This document shows, one piece after another, positions 14,142 through 23,414 of a stretch of 28,552 nt of DNA. The stretch lies in assembly GCA_036392615.1 (NCBI GenBank), contig DASVXQ010000641.1, positions 1-28,552 on the forward strand, given 5' to 3'. Made by a program: the position numbers and the translations under genes. Each line of letters opens with the position of its first letter. The stretch's first letter is position 1. The notes below the pieces were generated by a model, which worked only from the letters and a program-made list of their open reading frames with translations, was not told the DNA's origin and made no database searches. This DNA comes from DASVXQ01 sp036392615 (GTDB lineage Bacteria > Actinomycetota > CALGFH01).

Positions 14142-15482
14142 ATGACCCGCTCATCGAGGTCCCCCACGGCCAGGCCGGCCGCCACCGGAACGCCCGTCGT
14201 GAACCGGCGTGACCTGCTCAAGCTGTTCGGCGTCACCGCCGGCGCGGTCACCCTCCCGGAGCTGCTGGCCGCCTGCGGCAGCGGCAAGAGCGGGGGGGGC
14301 GGCAGCAGCACCAACAAGGTCGTCTCGGTCGGGTCCAACGCCTCCGACGCCGTGCCCAAGCAGGCCTACGTCGACGTGTTCGCCAAGGCCAAGGCGGCCA
14401 CCGGCCTGGACATCCAGGTGAACACCGTCGACCACAACACCTTCCAGCAGCAGATCAACAGTTACCTCCAGGGAACGCCGCAGGACGTGTTCTTCTGGTT
14501 CGCGGGCAACCGCATGAACTTCTTCGCGCAGAAGGGGCTGGCGACGCCGATCTCCGACGTGTGGGAGAAGATCGGGGGCAACTTCACCCCGGCGCTGAAG
14601 GCGGCCTCCACCGGCACCGACGGCCAGCAGTACTTCGTGCCGTTCTACTACTACCCGTGGGCGGTCTTCTACCGGAAGAGCGTCTTCGAGCAGCACGGCT
14701 ACCAGCCCGCCAAGACCTGGGACGAGTACGTCGCCCTGCTCAAGCAGCAGCAGAAGGACGGGCTGACCCCGCTGGCCATGGCGGACGAAGGCGGCTGGCC
14801 GGTGATGGGGACCTTCGACTACATCAACATGCGCACCAACGGCTACCAGTTCCACATCGACCTGATGAACGGCAAGGAGTCGTGGACCGACCCGCGGGTC
14901 AAGACCACCTTCGACCACTGGGCGGAGATCCTTCCCTACCACGACCTCCAGGGCGGCCTGGCGCGCAAGTGGGAGGAGGCCGCTGCCACTCTGGCGCAGA
15001 AGAAGTCGGCCATGTTCCTGCTCGGCATGTTCGTCGGCCAGCAGTTCCAGGGCAAGGACAAGGAGGACCTCGACTTCTTCGCCTTCCCCGAGATCAACCC
15101 GCAGTTCGGCCAGGACTCGGTGGAGGCGCCAATCGACGGCTTCATGCTGAGCCGCAAGCTCAAGAACGAGGACGGCGCCAAGAAGCTGCTGGAGTACATG
15201 GCGGGCACCGAGGCGGTGGAGACCTACCTCAAGTCCGACCCCAACAACATCGCCGCCAACACCAAGGCGGACACCAGCAGCTACAACTCGCTGCAGAAGA
15301 AGGCGGTCGAGCTGATCGGCTCGGCGCAGCACATCTCGCAGTTCCTCGACCGCGACAGCCGCCCCGACTTCGTCTCGACGGTGATGATCCCGTCGCTCCA
15401 GCAGTTCATCAAGAACCCCAAGGACACCGGCAGCCTGCTCAGCTCGATCGAGAAGCAGAAGCAGTCGATCTTCGTGGGCTGA
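14142..15482 (+). CDS. ABC sugar transporter, substrate-binding lipoprotein (Tat-type signal)
   Basis: 446 residues. AAGGAGG lies four bases before the ATG. The N-terminus carries a twin-arginine motif (NRRDLLKLFG, Arg22-Arg23), a weak hydrophobic region and a lipobox LLAAC with Cys45, followed by the Gly/Ser linker of actinobacterial solute-binding lipoproteins. The mature part is a family-1 (MalE-like) extracellular binding protein: NASDAVPKQAYVDVFAKAKAATGLDI is the first lobe, DVFFWFAGN the ligand-contact strand, and VPFYYYPWAVFYRKSVFEQHG the aromatic platform region. Folded export through Tat and lipid anchoring to the membrane are inferred from the signal. It opens the import operon with two permeases; galacto-oligosaccharides are the likely ligands given the GH42 and GH36 genes. 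Confidence 0.94.
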   Translation: MTRSSRSPTARPAATGTPVVNRRDLLKLFGVTAGAVTLPELLAACGSGKSGGGGSSTNKVVSVGSNASDAVPKQAYVDVFAKAKAATGLDIQVNTVDHNTFQQQINSYLQGTPQDVFFWFAGNRMNFFAQKGLATPISDVWEKIGGNFTPALKAASTGTDGQQYFVPFYYYPWAVFYRKSVFEQHGYQPAKTWDEYVALLKQQQKDGLTPLAMADEGGWPVMGTFDYINMRTNGYQFHIDLMNGKESWTDPRVKTTFDHWAEILPYHDLQGGLARKWEEAAATLAQKKSAMFLLGMFVGQQFQGKDKEDLDFFAFPEINPQFGQDSVEAPIDGFMLSRKLKNEDGAKKLLEYMAGTEAVETYLKSDPNNIAANTKADTSSYNSLQKKAVELIGSAQHISQFLDRDSRPDFVSTVMIPSLQQFIKNPKDTGSLLSSIEKQKQSIFVG

Positions 15483-15491
15483 CGCGGTCCG

Positions 15492-16427
15492 ATGGCAACG
15501 GTTCCGAGCCCCACGCCGGCGGGTCCCCGGACCCGCCGGCGCGCCCGCAAGCTGACCCGTCGCGACAAGGTCGTGCTGTCGGTGATGGTGGCCATCCCGG
15601 CCCTGCTGCACATCGCGCTGGTCTGGGTCCCCACCTTCGGGTCGATCGCGCTGTCGTTCTCCCGCTGGGAGGGCGTCGGCGGCTTCGACACCATCCAGTG
15701 GATCAAGACCCTCAACTACAGGCAGATCTTCACCATCTATCCACCGTTCTGGCCGGCGGTGCAGCACAACCTCATCTGGCTGGGCTTCCTCTTCCTGGCC
15801 ACCGGCTTCGGCCTCTTCCTGGCGGTGCAGCTCGACAAGCAGCTGCGCTTCACCCGCTTCTACCAGAGCGTCATCTTCCTGCCGGTGATGCTGTCGCTGG
15901 CGATCGTCGGCTTCATCTGGCGCCTGGTCTACTCGCACGACGACGGCCTGCTGAACAACCTGCTGGGCACCCACGTCGACTGGCTGGGCAACTCACGCAT
16001 CAACCTGTGGGCGGCGCTGGTGGCCTCCGGCTGGCGGCACGTCGGCTACATCATGATCATCTACCTGGCCGGCCTGAAGGCGCTCGACCCGTCGCTGCGC
16101 GAGGCGGCGGCGATCGACGGTGCCAACGAGTGGCAGTCGTTCCGCCGGGTGGTGTTCCCGGCGCTCAAGCCGATCAACGTGGTGGTGCTGGTGATCACCG
16201 CGATCGAGGCGCTGCGCGCCTTCGATCTGGTGTACGTGATCAACAAGGGCACCAACGGGCTCGAGCTGCTGTCGGTGCTGGTGACCAACAACATCGTCGG
16301 CGAGGCCAGCCGCATCGGCTTCGGGTCGGCGCTGGCGGTGGTCCTGCTGGTCATCTCGCTGGCGTTCATCATCCCGTACCTGGTGGTCTACTTCCGCGGC
16401 AGTTTCGCGGGCAGGGGGGCGAGGTAG
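15492..16427 (+). CDS. ABC sugar transporter permease, MalF-like
   Basis: 311 residues with six predicted membrane helices after a basic cytoplasmic N-terminus (RTRRRARKLTRRDK). The first helix is VVLSVMVAIPALLHIALVWV. The EAA loop that docks the ATPase reads LREAAAIDGANEWQSFRRVVFPALKP, with the expected Gly nine to ten residues after the EAA. It starts nine bases after the binding-protein stop and ends directly against the next permease. There is no large periplasmic insertion as in enterobacterial MalF, which is normal for actinobacterial sugar importers. It pairs with the following permease to form the channel. Confidence 0.95.
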   Translation: MATVPSPTPAGPRTRRRARKLTRRDKVVLSVMVAIPALLHIALVWVPTFGSIALSFSRWEGVGGFDTIQWIKTLNYRQIFTIYPPFWPAVQHNLIWLGFLFLATGFGLFLAVQLDKQLRFTRFYQSVIFLPVMLSLAIVGFIWRLVYSHDDGLLNNLLGTHVDWLGNSRINLWAALVASGWRHVGYIMIIYLAGLKALDPSLREAAAIDGANEWQSFRRVVFPALKPINVVVLVITAIEALRAFDLVYVINKGTNGLELLSVLVTNNIVGEASRIGFGSALAVVLLVISLAFIIPYLVVYFRGSFAGRGAR

Positions 16428-17360
16428 ATGGCGGCCACCGGCGTCGACGTCGGCGCGCCCAGGACCGAGGCCGCCGCTCTCCGGGAGCGGGCGCGCCGCG
16501 CCAGGCGGCTGCGGCCGCAACGGGTGGTGCTGCACGCCTTCCTGATCGCCACGGTGCTGATCTGGATCGCGCCGCTCGCCTGGACGGTCTACACCTCGCT
16601 GCGGCCGTACCAGGACACCTTCCGGCTGGGCTACTTCTCGATCGGCGGCCACTACGGCTTCAGCAACTTCAGCCACGCCTGGAGCCAGGCCGACCTGGTC
16701 CGCTTCTACGGCAACACCCTGATCGTGACCGTGCCGGCGGTGGTGCTGACCCTGCTGCTGTCCTCGTTCGTCGCCTTCGCGGTGTCGCGCTTCAGCTGGA
16801 AGCTGAACGTCGCCGTGCTGATCGTGTTCACCGCCGGGAACCTGCTGCCGCAGCAGGTGATCATCACCCCGCTGTACCGGCTCTTCCTGATGATCCCGTT
16901 GCCGGCCTGGATGAACCCCTCGGGCACCCTGTACGACTCCTACTGGGGCCTGATCGCCATCCACGTCGCCTTCCAGGTGGGCTTCTGCACCTTCGTGCTG
17001 AGCAACTACATGCGGACCATCCCGCACGAGCTGACCGAGGCGGCGCTGATCGACGGCGCCTCGGTGTGGCGCCAGTTCTGGCGGATCATCATGCCGCTCT
17101 GCCGGCCGGCGCTGGCCGCGCTGGCGACGCTGGAGTTCATCTTCGTCTACAACGACTTCTTCTGGGCGCTGGTGCTGATATCGACCGGCGACAAGCGGCC
17201 GATCACCTCGGCGCTGGCCAACCTCCAGGGGCTCTACTTCACCGACGACAACCTGATCGCCGCCGGCGCGCTGCTGGCCGCCCTGCCGACGCTGATCGTC
17301 TACCTGACCCTGCAGCGGCAGTTCGTCCGCGGCCTGACGCTCGGCGCCACCAAGGGATAG
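16428..17360 (+). CDS. ABC sugar transporter permease, MalG-like
   Basis: 310 residues with six membrane helices, the first being VVLHAFLIATVLIWIAPLAWTVYTSL. The extracellular region after it (FRLGYFSIGGHYGFSNFSHAW) and the EAA loop LTEAALIDGASVWRQFWRIIMPLCRP are typical of MalG-type subunits. The C-terminus ends QRQFVRGLTLGATKG, the common GAxKG terminus. Its ATG follows the stop of the first permease with no gap (TAG-ATG), so translation is coupled. No ATP-binding subunit is encoded in this operon, implying a shared multi-sugar ATPase of the MsmK/MsiK type elsewhere in the genome. Confidence 0.95.
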   Translation: MAATGVDVGAPRTEAAALRERARRARRLRPQRVVLHAFLIATVLIWIAPLAWTVYTSLRPYQDTFRLGYFSIGGHYGFSNFSHAWSQADLVRFYGNTLIVTVPAVVLTLLLSSFVAFAVSRFSWKLNVAVLIVFTAGNLLPQQVIITPLYRLFLMIPLPAWMNPSGTLYDSYWGLIAIHVAFQVGFCTFVLSNYMRTIPHELTEAALIDGASVWRQFWRIIMPLCRPALAALATLEFIFVYNDFFWALVLISTGDKRPITSALANLQGLYFTDDNLIAAGALLAALPTLIVYLTLQRQFVRGLTLGATKG

Positions 17361-17372
17361 GAGGAGGCGCCC

Positions 17373-18839
17373 GTGGGGTTCGCCGAGATCGCCGAGGTCC
17401 GGGTCGACCCGGCGGCGGCGCGCGTCTACGAGCACGGCTGGCAGTCCTGGACGCCGACCACCGCCTACGGCCTGCAGCAGCCGGCCCACCGCCCGTCCAG
17501 CGGGACCCGCAGGGTGCTCTGCTACCGGCCCGACCGGGTCCCGCCCCCGATCGGCTTCCAGGGCGAGGGCCTGCTGGCGGTCGACCCCGGCGACGGCGGG
17601 CCCGTCCTGGTGGTGGCCACGCTGGACGCCAGCGTCCACATGCCGTCGATCCGCGCCGAGCACCGCCAGGGCCGGGTGATGGTCACCGCCGACGGCCCCG
17701 TCGAGCGGGTCGAGTTCGAGGTCCCCGAGCCGACGACGCCCGCCGGCCCCGACCCTGGTGGTCCCGGTCCCGGCGCGCTCGGGACCGGGACCGGGGCGCC
17801 CGGCGACGGTGGTGCCGGCAGGCTCGGGCGGCTCGGGGCGGCGCTGGCGGCCTGGGCCGACCGCTATGCCGAGCGCGCGGCGGTACCGTCGCCGCGGCCG
17901 GCGCCGACGGTCTGGTGCTCCTGGTACCACTACTTCACCCGGGTCACCGAGGGCGACATGCTCGAGAACCTCGACGCCATGGACGAGCTGGACCTGCCGG
18001 TCGAGGTGGTCCAGCTCGACGACGGCTACCAGGCCGAGATCGGCGACTGGCTCGAGCTCTCCGGCAGGTTCAGCTCGCTGCACGAGCTGGTCGACCGCAT
18101 CCGGCAGCGCGGCCGGCGCGCCGGCATCTGGGTGGCGCCGTTCCTGGTGGGGGAGCGCAGCAAGCTGGCCGCCGAGCACCCCGACTGGCTGGTCCGCGAC
18201 GCCACCGCCGGCCGCAACTGGGACCAGGAGCTGCGCGCGCTCGACGTCACCCACCCCGATGCCGCCGCCTGGCTCGGCGAGGTGTTCACCGCCCTGGCCG
18301 GGATGGGGATCGACTACTTCAAGATCGACTTCGTCTACGCGGGCGCGCTCGAGGGCGGCCGCCACGGGCACGCCGACGGGCTGGCCGCCTACCGGCGGGG
18401 CGTGCAGCTGATCCGCGAGGCGATCGGCCCGGATGCCTACCTGCTCGGCTGCGGCGCGCCGATCCTGCCGAGCATCGGCCTGGTCGACGCGATGAGGGTC
18501 AGCCCGGACACCGCCCCGGTCTACGAGCCGCCCGACGCGGACCTCAGCCGCCCGTCGCAGCGCGCCGCGGTGCTGACCGGCCGGGGCCGGCAGTGGCAGC
18601 ACGGCCGCTTCTGGGTCAACGACCCTGACTGCCTGCTGGCCCGTCCCGCGGTCGAGCGGCGCGAGGCGTGGGCCGCGCACGTCGCCGAGGTTGGGGGACT
18701 GGTGGCCAGCAGTGACCGCTTGCGGGACCTCGACCAGTGGGGTCTGGAGACCACCCGACGCCAACTTCGTGCCGTGACCGACGTTTCGCGCGTGATCCAC
18801 GAGGTAAGGGGGCAGGACGGTACTCCGACCGAAAGGTGA
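17373..18839 (+). CDS. Alpha-galactosidase-like glycoside hydrolase (GH36/clan GH-D type)
   Basis: 488 residues from GTG 17373, behind GGAGGAGG at five bases. An N-terminal beta domain begins with the HGWQSWTPT motif (residues 21-29) typical of GH36 melibiases. A Pro/Gly-rich insertion at about residues 118-150 follows. The barrel starts at TVWCSWYHYFTRVTE and runs through VVQLDDGYQAEIGDW and GIWVAPFLVGERSKL. The nucleophile is Asp319 in YFKIDFVY and the acid/base is Asp379 in MRVSPDTAP. The enzyme is shorter than the 700-residue classical GH36 proteins but has all catalytic elements. There is no signal peptide, so it acts on imported sugars. It is the last gene of the import operon and would release alpha-linked galactose, complementing the GH42 beta-galactosidase on the opposite strand. 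Confidence 0.9.
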   Translation: MGFAEIAEVRVDPAAARVYEHGWQSWTPTTAYGLQQPAHRPSSGTRRVLCYRPDRVPPPIGFQGEGLLAVDPGDGGPVLVVATLDASVHMPSIRAEHRQGRVMVTADGPVERVEFEVPEPTTPAGPDPGGPGPGALGTGTGAPGDGGAGRLGRLGAALAAWADRYAERAAVPSPRPAPTVWCSWYHYFTRVTEGDMLENLDAMDELDLPVEVVQLDDGYQAEIGDWLELSGRFSSLHELVDRIRQRGRRAGIWVAPFLVGERSKLAAEHPDWLVRDATAGRNWDQELRALDVTHPDAAAWLGEVFTALAGMGIDYFKIDFVYAGALEGGRHGHADGLAAYRRGVQLIREAIGPDAYLLGCGAPILPSIGLVDAMRVSPDTAPVYEPPDADLSRPSQRAAVLTGRGRQWQHGRFWVNDPDCLLARPAVERREAWAAHVAEVGGLVASSDRLRDLDQWGLETTRRQLRAVTDVSRVIHEVRGQDGTPTER

Positions 18840-18846
18840 CCGTATC

Positions 18847-19164
18847 GTGCTCACCATCACCACGGAAGCGGCCCAGGCAATCAACGCGATCGTCGAGTCC
18901 TCGCCGATGCCACAGGGTGGCCTCAAGATCACCGCGAAGCCAGTGAGCGACACCGAGTCGACCCTCGAGCTCTCGGTGGTGGAGGCGCCCGCTGAGAGCG
19001 ACCGCGTGATCGAGGACCAGGGGACGCGGGTGTTCCTGGAGGAGCTCGCCTCCGATTATCTGGAGGACAAGGTCCTGGACGCCGAGGTCGAGGGGGAGCA
19101 GATCCGCTTCACCCTGCAGGACCAGGGCCAGTCGCCGCAGCGGGGTGCGCCCGAGCAGAACTGA
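18847..19164 (+). CDS. HesB/IscA-fold protein without cysteines
   Basis: 105 residues from GTG 18847, with GAAAGG overlapping the end of the preceding gene. The order of elements (LTITTEAAQAINAIVES, GGLKITAKP, LELSVVEAPAESDRVIEDQGTRVFLEELASDYLEDKVLDAEV) is that of the A-type iron-sulfur carrier fold: helix, strands, then the DKVLDAE turn. No cysteine occurs anywhere in the protein, so the three Fe-S ligands of IscA are missing. Cysteine-free relatives are common in actinobacteria, where they are often misnamed 'adhesin' or 'HesB'. Their role is unknown and Fe-S loading is very unlikely. It lies seven bases after the GH36 gene but is more acidic and less GC-biased, so co-transcription may be incidental. 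A strong hairpin follows. Confidence 0.8.
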   Translation: MLTITTEAAQAINAIVESSPMPQGGLKITAKPVSDTESTLELSVVEAPAESDRVIEDQGTRVFLEELASDYLEDKVLDAEVEGEQIRFTLQDQGQSPQRGAPEQN

Positions 19165-19178
19165 CGCATCGGGACCAA

Positions 19179-19222
19179 CCGGGCGCCGGCCCAGCGTGAG
19201 GTTCACGGGGCCGGCGCTCCGG
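19179..19222. terminator. 14-bp GC hairpin, probable terminator after the galactoside/HesB operon
   Basis: CCGGGCGCCGGCCC (19179-19192) pairs with GGGCCGGCGCTCCGG (19208-19222) over 14 base pairs with one bulged base and a 15-base loop. It lacks a T-run but is the strongest hairpin between the HesB-like gene and the next transcription unit, ending six bases before that unit's -10 box. Confidence 0.6.
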
Positions 19223-19227
19223 TGTCG

Positions 19228-19239
19228 TATGGTGGGTGC
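19228..19239 (+). promoter_or_regulatory. Leaderless promoter -10 box of the LigD polymerase gene
   Basis: TATGGT at 19228-19233 is followed by six bases and then ATG 19240, with no ribosome-binding site. This geometry fixes the start at 19240 rather than the in-frame GTG at 19222. Confidence 0.55.
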
Positions 19240-20625
<1,386 letters not shown>

Positions 20626-20649
20626 GCCAGCCGCCCTACCGGCCGGCCG

Positions 20650-20977
20650 CCAGCTCGTCCGCCTGACCGCCGACAGCCGCGGGCCGCGGCCGGACGGCGC
20701 GCGCCGGCGCGGGTACCGGCGGATCGAGTGGATCGAGCGGGCGATCGAGCCGCCGCGTGGCCGGCTCAGCGACGAGCGGCACGACCGGCTGGTGTCCGCG
20801 CTGGCCATGGTGATCGGCTGGGAGGCCCTGATCGTGCTCGGCGACGTGCGCGGGCTCGACCAGGACGGGCAGCGCGCCACTATGGGCTGGGCGGCGCGGA
20901 CCCTGGTCGAGGCGATGCTCGCCGAGTCCGCCGCCCTTGAGATCGGCCGATGTGACGTGGTCAAGCGTGGGGTCTAG
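20650..20977 (+). pseudogene. C-terminal stump of a TetR-family regulator
   Basis: The plus-strand frame from about 20663 to the stop at 20977 reads RRRGYRRIEWIERAIEPPR, then LVSALAMVIGWEALIVLGDV and WAARTLVEAMLAE. This is the ligand-binding end of a TetR-like protein of the type usually about 190-210 residues long. The N-terminal DNA-binding half is absent: the frame runs backward into the end of the LigD gene, so a deletion or recombination removed it. An in-frame GTG at 20792 could express 61 residues, but with no HTH this could not bind DNA. The last four bases overlap the stop of the opposite-strand ABC permease. Confidence 0.65.
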
Positions 20978-21957
20978 CCGACGCGGCGGTGGAGCTGCCA
21001 GATGGCCACGGCGAGCAGGATGCCGGCGAGGCCGGTGAACAGGGCGGCCTCGATGAGCTGGAAGTGCCAGTAGCGGCTGGCCGGCTGGTAGATGACCTGC
21101 CAGTGGTAGCCGTGCTGGTGCAGGGAGGCCGTGAGGCTGTCGCGGGTGCCGCTGGTGGTGCTGGCGAGGCTGTTGAACAGGCTGCGCTGCTGGGCGAGGC
21201 TGAGCTGGTGGCCACCTGCGTCGAGCAGGCGACGGCCGAGGTTGAGGTTGGTATCGACCACGCTGCCGTGCTGCAGGTCGAGCGGGTCGACGATGGCGGT
21301 GACGGGACGCTGGTAGTGGGGTCGGAGCCAGTCCTCCACCGGGAGGCGGACGGCGACGAAGCCGGCGAGGGTGGCGCCCATGGCCAGCACGGTGCGGCGG
21401 GTGAGGATGCCGGCCAGGGTGCCGAGCGCGAAGGCGAACAGCGTGTAGGCGGGCAGGGACAGCCCTTCGAAGTCGAACGCGCTCGCGACGAGCCTGCCGT
21501 CCAGCCGGTCGAGGGGGCCTCGGTACCAGCCGAACAGCCCGCTGAGCACGGTGGTCAGCGCCAGGATGGCGGCCAGGAGCACGGCCAGCTTGACGGCCAG
21601 CCAGCGGGTGCGGGGGACGGCCTGGGTCCACGCCAGCCGCCAGGTGTCGTGCTCGAACTCGCGGGCCAGCAGCGGCGCGCCGACGAAGATGCCGACGACG
21701 GCGGGCAGGAAGTTGAGCCACGGGACGAGGCCCAGCAGGCTGTTGGTCGTGGTGCTGAACCGGCTGGCGAAGTCGTCGATCGCGCTGGCGCAGGTGGGGG
21801 TGGCGTCGGGCTGGCCGAGGCAGGCGGCGATGCCGGCCTGGTGGTAGGCGGCGTGCATCGGCACGCCCACGGCGAGCAGGATCGCCGCGACCGCCCCGAG
21901 CAGGAGCAGCCCGCCGAGGGCTTCGGCGCGGTGCTGGCGCCAGGTGAGCCAGACCAT
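20974..21957 (-). CDS. ABC transporter membrane subunit (ABC-2-like)
   Basis: 327 residues with about six membrane helices. The N-terminus (MVWLTWRQHRAEAL) is the amphipathic start seen in actinobacterial ABC-2-type permeases paired with GntR/YtrA regulators. Helix 1 is GGLLLLGAVAAILLAVGVPM, helix 2 is LLGLVPWLNFLPAVVGIFVG, and the motif PLLAREFEHDTWRLAWTQAVPRTRWLAVKL is the cytosolic coupling segment of this family. A large extracytoplasmic region lies before the last helix. Its start overlaps the ATPase stop by one base (TGATG), so the two are coupled. The substrate is unknown; YtrA-type operons are typically linked to cell-envelope or antibiotic stress. Confidence 0.88.
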   Translation of the reverse strand: MVWLTWRQHRAEALGGLLLLGAVAAILLAVGVPMHAAYHQAGIAACLGQPDATPTCASAIDDFASRFSTTTNSLLGLVPWLNFLPAVVGIFVGAPLLAREFEHDTWRLAWTQAVPRTRWLAVKLAVLLAAILALTTVLSGLFGWYRGPLDRLDGRLVASAFDFEGLSLPAYTLFAFALGTLAGILTRRTVLAMGATLAGFVAVRLPVEDWLRPHYQRPVTAIVDPLDLQHGSVVDTNLNLGRRLLDAGGHQLSLAQQRSLFNSLASTTSGTRDSLTASLHQHGYHWQVIYQPASRYWHFQLIEAALFTGLAGILLAVAIWQLHRRVG

Positions 21958-22895
21958 CAGGCGGTCACCTCCATGCTTGCGGGGTCATGACTGGGCTGGG
22001 GCAGGGAGGGCTGGGGAAGCTGGAGGTAGGCGAGCACGAGGTCCTCCAGGTTGACCGGGTGGGCCTGCCAGTTGGGGTGGGTGGCGGGACGGTCGGGGCT
22101 GGTGCGGACCAGGAGGCTGGTCTGGCGGTCGCCGTGACGCACGCTCAGGACCCCGGGGACCTGGCGGAGTGCCTGCTGGTCGGCGCGGGGGCCGACCAGC
22201 AGGCGGTGGCTGGCGAGCAGCTCCTCGACGTCGCCGGCGACCCGGACCCGGCCGGCGACGAGCACGACCAGGTGGTCGCAGACCCGCTCCAGCTCGGCGA
22301 CGACGTGCGAGGACAGCAGCACGGTGAGGCCATCCTCGGCGGTCGCGCCCATCAGGACCTGCATGAACTCGCGGCGGGCCAGCGGGTCGAGGCTGGCGAC
22401 CGGCTCGTCCAGCAGCAGCAGCCGCGGCCGCTTGGCCAGCGCCATGGCGAGCGCGACCTGGGCCTGTTGGCCGTTGGAGAGCCGGCCGGCACGGCGGTCC
22501 AGGGGGATGTCGAGCTGGGCCAGGCGCCGCTCCGCCAGGGGCCGGTCGAAGCGGCCGGGGAGGTTGAGCCGCTGGCCCATGGTGAGCAGGTCGGCGACGG
22601 TGAAGCCCTTGTAGAGCGGGTGGTCCTGGGCGACGAACCCAACCCGCGCCAGTGCCTGGGGGGTGTTGGCCCTGGCGTGCTCGCCGAAGACCCGCACAGT
22701 GCCCCCGGTGGGCGCCATCAGCCCGATGGCGAGCTGCAGCAGGGTGGTCTTGCCGGCGCCGTTTGGGCCGACCAGCGCGGTCACCCGCCCCTGGGGCAGC
22801 TGCAGGGTGCAGTCGCGCAGGGCCCAGACCCGCCTGCCGTAGCGCTTGCCGAGCCGCTCGGCCTCAAGCGCCGGCGCGGTGGTCACGGTGCTCAT
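21957..22895 (-). CDS. ABC transporter ATP-binding subunit
   Basis: 312 residues. The nucleotide-binding domain spans about residues 8-225, with Walker A GPNGAGKTT, Q-loop VGFVAQDHPLYKGFTV, a signature motif LSNGQQAQ in place of LSGGQ, Walker B RLLLLDEPVASLDP and the switch His in LLSSHVVAEL. The remaining 85 residues are the C-terminal extension common in drug/lantibiotic-type exporters. The variant LSNGQ signature is typical of this subgroup and does not indicate inactivity. It overlaps the GntR gene upstream by four bases (ATGA) and the permease downstream by one base, forming a three-gene operon. Confidence 0.94.
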   Translation of the reverse strand: MSTVTTAPALEAERLGKRYGRRVWALRDCTLQLPQGRVTALVGPNGAGKTTLLQLAIGLMAPTGGTVRVFGEHARANTPQALARVGFVAQDHPLYKGFTVADLLTMGQRLNLPGRFDRPLAERRLAQLDIPLDRRAGRLSNGQQAQVALAMALAKRPRLLLLDEPVASLDPLARREFMQVLMGATAEDGLTVLLSSHVVAELERVCDHLVVLVAGRVRVAGDVEELLASHRLLVGPRADQQALRQVPGVLSVRHGDRQTSLLVRTSPDRPATHPNWQAHPVNLEDLVLAYLQLPQPSLPQPSHDPASMEVTA

Positions 22896-23338
22896 GCCAC
22901 CCCCTCCCCGCCGGCTGGAGCTCCCGCCGCCGGCTCAGCGTGGAGCTCGTGGAGGGCGATCGTAAAAAGGGCGCTGATGGCCTGCTCGTCCAGCCCTGCC
23001 TGGTAGGCGCCACGCAGCCACCGGTCCAGGGAGCGGCGCAGCGCGGCGTAGGCGCCCGGCGCGACCGCGGTGACGCTGCCCTGGATGAAGGTGCCCTGCC
23101 CGGGGCGGGGGACAACCAGGTCCTCGTGCTCCAGTTGCCGGTAGGCCTTGACGACCGTATTGGGGTTGATCGCCAGGGTGCCGGCGACCTCCTTGACGGT
23201 GGGCAGTTGGTCGCCGGGCTGCAGGTAGCCGAGCAGCAGGCCCTGCTTGACCTGCTGGACGAGCTGGAGGTAGGGCGGCACGCCGGAGCGGTTGTCCAGG
23301 CGGAACTCGAACACTGCACGCTCACCTTCCTCCGTCAT
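22892..23338 (-). CDS. GntR-family regulator, YtrA subfamily
   Basis: 148 residues. The N-terminal winged helix (about residues 12-82) reads FRLDNRSGVPPYLQLVQQVKQGLLLGYLQPGDQLPTVKEVAGTLAINPNTVVKAYRQLEHEDLV and ends in a wing RPGQGTFI. This is the characteristic GntR/YtrA text, with short spacing to a C-terminal dimerisation region of only about 60 residues. YtrA proteins repress their own operon and an adjacent ABC exporter and respond to envelope-active agents. The first codon is embedded in an operator-like repeat (23338-23353). A leaderless start is likely: TAACAT stands six bases before the ATG, and no ribosome site is seen. Confidence 0.93.
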   Translation of the reverse strand: MTEEGERAVFEFRLDNRSGVPPYLQLVQQVKQGLLLGYLQPGDQLPTVKEVAGTLAINPNTVVKAYRQLEHEDLVVPRPGQGTFIQGSVTAVAPGAYAALRRSLDRWLRGAYQAGLDEQAISALFTIALHELHAEPAAGAPAGGEGVA

Positions 23339-23353
23339 ACTATGATGTTAGTA
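23338..23353 (-). promoter_or_regulatory. Operator overlapping the -10 box and start codon of the GntR operon
   Basis: TACTA-TGATGT-TAGTA is a 16-bp inverted repeat with perfect 5-bp arms around a six-base spacer. It covers the first base of the start codon and the probable -10 element TAACAT. YtrA-type repressors are known for TACTA/TAGTA-containing palindromes, so autorepression at this site is a strong inference. Confidence 0.6.
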
Positions 23354-23414
23354 AAACAGTAGAGGAGCGGCGGGACAATGGTCAAGCGCTGGCTCGTTCT
23401 CGGACAGGCCCTCG

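Noticed and set aside
14561..18628. Open frame of 1355 codons on the plus strand
   Set aside because: It is out of frame with the binding protein, permeases and GH36 gene, and shows only Arg/Pro/Gly/Ala/His composition without any domain.
15993..18953. Long minus-strand frame across the sugar operon
   Set aside because: A shadow of well-supported plus-strand genes; no motif and no ribosome site.
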